This document shows, one piece after another, positions 6,723 through 10,220 of a stretch of 10,220 nucleotides of DNA; position 1 is the stretch's first letter, and every line of letters begins with the position of its first letter. The notes under the pieces are model-generated. The model made no database searches and was not told the DNA's origin. It was given only the letters and a program-made list of their open reading frames with translations. The DNA is taken from assembly GCA_029935275.1 (NCBI GenBank), contig JAOZKQ010000057.1:1-10220 (forward strand). The letters are read 5' to 3'. This DNA is from Bacteroidales bacterium (lineage in GTDB: Bacteria; Bacteroidota; Bacteroidia; Bacteroidales; VadinHA17). Both the position numbers and the translations under genes were made by a program.

Positions 6723-6975
6723 ACTTGATAGCTGTGAAAATAAGTGTACGAAAATAGTGAATTTTGTTGCATTTTTAGTATAAAAATATTTCGATTATTC
6801 TTTCATGAAAAACTTTCCCAATTTAGGACTATGGAATTTTAAAGAAGATCTTAAAAAAAATATAAATTGAACTTGTAACAATATGACTTAGAATTGCGTA
6901 ACTAAAAATAGGATTTCTATTGTCAAAATATTTGATAAAAAATAATTTTTTTCAATTTCAATTTTATATTTTTGT
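6723..6975. promoter_or_regulatory. AT-rich divergent spacer, likely holding promoters for both directions
   Basis: This 253-base spacer separates the sugar cluster from the HU/SPOR gene, which point away from each other, so promoters in both directions are expected. On the minus strand, TATTTTCG at 6756-6749 resembles the Bacteroidota -7 box TAnnTTTG with one mismatch, 26 bases before the wbpE start, but no good -33 TTG was found. On the plus strand, TATTTTTG at 6967-6974 matches TAnnTTTG but touches the start codon, so it is probably not the working promoter. No ORF, RNA gene or strong terminator is seen. Confidence 0.4.
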
Positions 6976-8022
6976 ATGAAACAAAAAAAGTTCAAGTTGG
7001 ATATCTCCGATAATATAAAAAATTTATTATATCAGCATGATTGTGTTATCCTTCCTGGTTTTGGCGGATTTGTTGCCAACTATAAGCCAGCGGAGGTTGA
7101 CTATAACCGAAATATTTTTGCTCCTCCTTCCAAAGATATAAGTTTTAACAGCCAGTTAACCCATAATGATGGATTACTGATCAGTGATGTGTCTTATTCC
7201 ACCGGCTTAGCCTACATTGATGCAAAACGTAATGTTGAAAATTACATTAAAGAATTAAAATCGAGATTAGAAAATGGAAGGAAAGTTGTTATTGACGAAC
7301 TTGGTACTTTTCTTTATAATAAAGAAAAAAATCTCCAGTTTGAACCTGATAAGCTGAAAAATTACCTGATTGACTCGATTGGTTTATCTACTTTTGAATT
7401 TTCTTTGTTAGAAGAGTATGATGTTAGAAAAAGAATTCAGCCGAAATTCAGAGCTTCTCAGAAAAATGTAAATCGAAGGAAGATAATAAAAAGGACCTTA
7501 ATTGCAGTACCTGTTTTGGTAGCACTGGTATTGGTTCCTTTGAAAACAAATTTGCTTAAAACCAATACACTTTCTTTCAATCCATTTAACCAAAATACAG
7601 AGATTACTCATAAACCGGCATCTCATCTGGTTCAGGAAGAAGCAAGCTTTGTACAACCGGTGTCAGAAGCAAGTCCGGAAGAAACTGAGAGCCTGAATGA
7701 AAAGGAAGTTCTTGTTCCCGGAGATAAGCCCGAAGAAGTAAGCAGTGAAATTGTTACGGAAACTTCAAGTTCAGTTGAACCTGTTATTGTACAGGATAAA
7801 AGATATGATATAGTGGCTGGGAGTTTTAAAAATAAAGATAATGCCAACAGGTTATCAAATTCCCTTTTGAAGGAGGGTTATAATGCAGAATTGCTGGAAG
7901 CCCCAAATGGTTTTTATCGTGTGCTTATTGAAGGGTCTCCTGTTTTTGTTGTGGCACGCAAAGAAATGTATAAATTCAAATACAGTCACCCCGGTGAAAA
8001 TTACTGGCTCCTGAAACGTTAA
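6976..8022 (+). CDS. HU-CCDC81-type and SPOR domain membrane protein
   Basis: The N-terminal 150 residues resemble the paired HU-like domains of the bacterial CCDC81 type: NIKNLLYQHDCVILPGFGGF (13-32), VANYKPAE, and a second unit with GRKVVIDELGTFLYN (101-115). A basic stretch (KNVNRRKIIKR, 163-173) precedes one hydrophobic segment at about 174-189, predicting a cytoplasmic N-terminus. Then comes a Glu/Ser/Pro/Val-rich linker (about 200-272) and a C-terminal SPOR domain (about 276-348, beginning RYDIVAGSFKNKDNANRLSN), a domain known to bind denuded septal peptidoglycan. The build suggests a link between a DNA- or protein-bound cytoplasmic domain and the division site; that role is inference. 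The start is supported because the conserved region begins within about 13 residues. It stands alone, with 147 bases to the next gene. Confidence 0.88.
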   Translation: MKQKKFKLDISDNIKNLLYQHDCVILPGFGGFVANYKPAEVDYNRNIFAPPSKDISFNSQLTHNDGLLISDVSYSTGLAYIDAKRNVENYIKELKSRLENGRKVVIDELGTFLYNKEKNLQFEPDKLKNYLIDSIGLSTFEFSLLEEYDVRKRIQPKFRASQKNVNRRKIIKRTLIAVPVLVALVLVPLKTNLLKTNTLSFNPFNQNTEITHKPASHLVQEEASFVQPVSEASPEETESLNEKEVLVPGDKPEEVSSEIVTETSSSVEPVIVQDKRYDIVAGSFKNKDNANRLSNSLLKEGYNAELLEAPNGFYRVLIEGSPVFVVARKEMYKFKYSHPGENYWLLKR

Positions 8023-8169
8023 TTTTCAGATCATCATTATAATTTAATTTACATTTTTATACTTTTAGGAATATTCTTATTCCCGTATGAATATGCTTTG
8101 GCATTTTATAGAGATAGAGAGTAAAGGAATTATTTGGATAGATGAAATTTACCTGAGAAATTTTAAGAA

Positions 8170-8997
8170 ATGAAAATTGCACTGGTACAACAGACTGCTA
8201 CACAAAACAGAGAAGCAAATCGTCAAAAAGGAATGGAGGCAGTAAAGAAAGCTGCAGGAAACGGAGCTAAAATTATCTGTTTTTCAGAGCTGGCATTTGA
8301 TCCTTTTTATCCACAGGTACCGGCCACTCAAAAAGAACTGGAAATGGCTGAGCCTGTTCCCGGTCCTACTACCAATCTTTTTTCCAGGCTGGCCAAAGAA
8401 TTGAATGTGGTTATAATCCTCAACCTGTTTGAAAGGGCAGGCAATCATACCTATGATACTTCCCCGGTGATAGATGCTGACGGGACTCTGTTAGGTACTA
8501 CGCGGATGGTTCATATTACAGATTATCCATGTTTTCATGAGCAGGCTTATTATCATCCCGGAGACCACGGGGCTCCTGTTTATGAAACAAAATATGGTAA
8601 AATTGGTGTGGCTATTTGCTACGACAGGCATTACCCTGAATATATGCGGGCACTGGGTTTGAAAGGAGCTGAGATTGTCTTTGTTCCCCAGGCTGGTGCT
8701 GTGGATGAATGGCCGGAAGGATTGTACGAAGCTGAATTACAGATCCCTGCCTTCCAGAATGGCTATTTTACTGCCCTCTGTAACCGGGTTGGACAAGAAT
8801 CTATTCTGACATTCTCCGGGGAGTCTTTTGTATGCAACCCTGCCGGAAAAGTAATTGCTCAGGCAGCCAAATTAAAAGAAGAAATTCTTTATGCAGATGT
8901 TGATCTTGAACAGTGCGGGAATTCTCATGCAAAACGTCTGTTTTTTCGAGACCGGCGTCCTGAATTGTATGCGACCTGGTTTGGGGAAAAGGAGTAA
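8170..8997 (+). CDS. Carbon-nitrogen hydrolase (nitrilase superfamily) with atypical catalytic site
   Basis: A 275-residue cytosolic protein of the nitrilase superfamily, closest in look to N-carbamoylputrescine amidase and beta-ureidopropionase-type amidases that cleave C-N bonds of linear amides. The catalytic Glu40 lies in CFSELAFDPFYP (37-48) and the nucleophile Cys150 in GVAICYDRHYPEYMRALG (146-163). In the middle motif, where the family has Arg-Lys-x-His, the sequence is TTRMVHITDYPCFHEQ, so the catalytic lysine is replaced by Met113. The rest is well preserved and of full length, and the C-terminal RRPELYATW is intact, so it does not look like a pseudogene. The natural substrate is unknown. 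It is convergent with metG and has no clear operon partner; the 147-base upstream spacer shows no strong promoter match. Confidence 0.85.
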   Translation: MKIALVQQTATQNREANRQKGMEAVKKAAGNGAKIICFSELAFDPFYPQVPATQKELEMAEPVPGPTTNLFSRLAKELNVVIILNLFERAGNHTYDTSPVIDADGTLLGTTRMVHITDYPCFHEQAYYHPGDHGAPVYETKYGKIGVAICYDRHYPEYMRALGLKGAEIVFVPQAGAVDEWPEGLYEAELQIPAFQNGYFTALCNRVGQESILTFSGESFVCNPAGKVIAQAAKLKEEILYADVDLEQCGNSHAKRLFFRDRRPELYATWFGEKE

Positions 8998-9054
8998 AAG
9001 TTTCAGATTTCCGTCTCAGGTCTTCTAATTTTTTAGCCAATAATAAAAAGCCAT

Positions 9055-9075
9055 AAATAAAAGAATCCTTTATTT
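9055..9075. terminator. Weak A/T-rich inverted repeat between convergent genes
   Basis: aaataaa at 9055-9061 pairs with tttattt at 9069-9075 around a 7-base loop, overlapping the metG stop codon. A convergent pair is expected to need a terminator here, but the stem is all A/T and short, so the assignment is tentative. Confidence 0.2.
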
Positions 9076-10220
9076 TATCTCTGAGCCATTTTGAGCTGTT
9101 TCGTCCGGTGCTACAAAAATTAGTTCTCCATTGGAATTTTCTGCCATAAGTATCATCCCCTGCGATTCAATACCTCTTAATTTCCGTGGTTCCAGGTTAA
9201 CCAGAATAGAAACTTTTTTGCCTATAATATCGGATGCTTTAAAATATTCAGCAATGCCCGAAACAACAGTCCTTTTATCTATTCCCGTATCGACAAGTAA
9301 CTTAATAAGCTTTTTTGTCTTGGGTACTTTCTCGGCTTCCAGAATCGTTCCGGTACGGATATCCATCCTTGTAAAGTCTTCAAACGTAATATTTTCTTTA
9401 GCTGGAATTGCAGCCTTACTTTGTTCATTTGCTTCTTTAGTATCCAGCAATTTTTGAACCTGATATTCAATCTCTTCGTCTTTTATTTTTTGAAATAAGT
9501 GAGTTGCTTTGCCAATTTTATGACCGGGTTCCAATAAATTGTCACTTCCTATCAACTCCCAGTCTGAGCTACTAAAATGTACAAATCCAGAAAGTTTTTT
9601 TGCGGTAAATGGAAGAAAAGGCTCAAGAATTATCGAAAGATTAGCTGTTATCTGCAAGGAAATATTTAAAATGGTTTTAACCCTTTCGATATCTGTTTTA
9701 TATAATTTCCATGGTTCTGTATCAGCCAGGTATTTGTTTCCAAGCCTGGCAAGTGTCATGGCTTCTTTCAAGGCTTCCCTGAAACGATAGTTTTCCAGAC
9801 TGTATTCAACTTTGTTTTTGATTTTTGGAATTTCTGCAAGGGTTTCCATGTCATAATCATTTATAACACTCCTTTCCGGCACAAGCCCATCAAAATAGTT
9901 GTTAGTGAGAACAATGGCCCGGTTTACAAAATTTCCCAAAATAGCTACCAGCTCATTATTATTCCTGGTCTGAAAATCTTTCCAGGTGAAATCGTTATCT
10001 TTTGTTTCCGGGGCATTGGCGCAAAGTACGTAGCGTAAAACATCTTCCTTGCCCTTAAAATCATCCAGGTATTCATGTAACCATACAGCCCAGTTTCTGG
10101 AGGTAGAGATCTTATCCCCTTCCAGGTTCAGAAATTCATTGGCAGGAACATTTTCCGGAAGGATATAACTGCCTTCCGCTTTTAACATGGCCGGGAAAAT
10201 AATACAATGAAATACAATGT
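9070..10220 (-). CDS. metG: Methionyl-tRNA synthetase, C-terminal part (5' end outside the window)
   Basis: MetG charges tRNA-Met with methionine. The frame is open to the window edge: before the first visible ATG (10188) it reads IVFHCIIFPA, which is typical MetG sequence, so that Met is internal and the catalytic N-terminus lies beyond the edge. LEGDKISTSRNWAVW (residues 22-36 from the ATG) carries the KMSKS-type signature as KISTS at 10113-10099. The all-helical anticodon-binding domain follows, with NKYLADTEPWKLYK (about 151-164). The last about 105 residues (FEDFTRMDIRTGTI to the end) are a Trbp111/EMAP-II-like OB-fold that binds tRNA and supports dimerisation, a normal appendage in this phylum. 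It converges on the nitrilase gene with 72 bases between. Confidence 0.96.
   Translation of the reverse strand, partial: IVFHCIIFPAMLKAEGSYILPENVPANEFLNLEGDKISTSRNWAVWLHEYLDDFKGKEDVLRYVLCANAPETKDNDFTWKDFQTRNNNELVAILGNFVNRAIVLTNNYFDGLVPERSVINDYDMETLAEIPKIKNKVEYSLENYRFREALKEAMTLARLGNKYLADTEPWKLYKTDIERVKTILNISLQITANLSIILEPFLPFTAKKLSGFVHFSSSDWELIGSDNLLEPGHKIGKATHLFQKIKDEEIEYQVQKLLDTKEANEQSKAAIPAKENITFEDFTRMDIRTGTILEAEKVPKTKKLIKLLVDTGIDKRTVVSGIAEYFKASDIIGKKVSILVNLEPRKLRGIESQGMILMAENSNGELIFVAPDETAQNGSEIK

Noticed and set aside
6967..6974. Perfect match to the Bacteroidota -7 promoter box TAnnTTTG before the HU/SPOR gene.
   Set aside because: It lies one base from the ATG, so transcription would begin after the start codon. 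No TTG box stands at the right distance, and AT-rich spacers give such matches by chance.
9131..9457. Plus-strand open frame of 108 codons opposite metG.
   Set aside because: It overlaps the conserved tRNA-binding domain of MetG fully and reads as a composition artefact.
10099..10113. Altered KMSKS signature (KISTS) in MetG.
   Set aside because: KISTS-type variants are common in MetG and the surrounding sequence is normal, so it is not a defect.
10186..10188. ATG at 10188 as the start of a separate 372-residue gene.
   Set aside because: The frame stays open upstream to the window edge and encodes conserved MetG sequence, so this Met is internal.

Overview
The window looks like a chromosomal segment from an AT-rich Bacteroidota, probably a marine or anaerobic Bacteroidia relative; genus cannot be set from the sequence alone. 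The reasons are the Bacteroidota-type HU-CCDC81/SPOR membrane protein, a methionyl-tRNA synthetase with a C-terminal Trbp111-type domain, AT-rich spacers, and start codons without clear Shine-Dalgarno sequences.

Positions 130-6722 are a minus-strand nucleotide-sugar block for surface polysaccharide. In transcription order it holds a DegT-type aminotransferase (wbpE-like), a left-handed beta-helix N-acetyltransferase (wbpD-like), a Gfo/Idh/MocA 3-dehydrogenase (wbpB-like) and a UDP-HexNAc 6-dehydrogenase (wbpA/tviB-like). These four should convert UDP-GlcNAc to UDP-2,3-diacetamido-2,3-dideoxy-glucuronic acid. The 2-epimerase (WbpI) that would give the manno sugar is not in the window. Further downstream come galE (UDP-glucose 4-epimerase) and rfbB (dTDP-glucose 4,6-dehydratase), which supply UDP-galactose-type and dTDP-4-keto-6-deoxyglucose precursors.

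The 429-base gap between the wbpA-like gene and galE is almost filled by a non-coding element at 2278-2638 with perfect 19-bp terminal inverted repeats. A second, smaller MITE-like element (2321-2459) sits inside it, flanked by 9-bp direct repeats. The outer element is rich in hairpins. This nested insertion is the most unusual structure in the window and splits the sugar cluster into two parts.

An AT-rich divergent spacer (6723-6975) separates the sugar cluster from plus-strand genes. The first is a single-pass membrane protein with a cytoplasmic HU-CCDC81-like DNA-binding region and a periplasmic SPOR domain. The second is a nitrilase-superfamily hydrolase whose usual catalytic lysine is a methionine. 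The right edge holds the C-terminal part of metG on the minus strand, convergent with the nitrilase gene. No RNA genes, CRISPR arrays, transposases or phage genes were seen. The first 129 bases hold only a short open frame of unknown origin and the possible start of another minus-strand gene.
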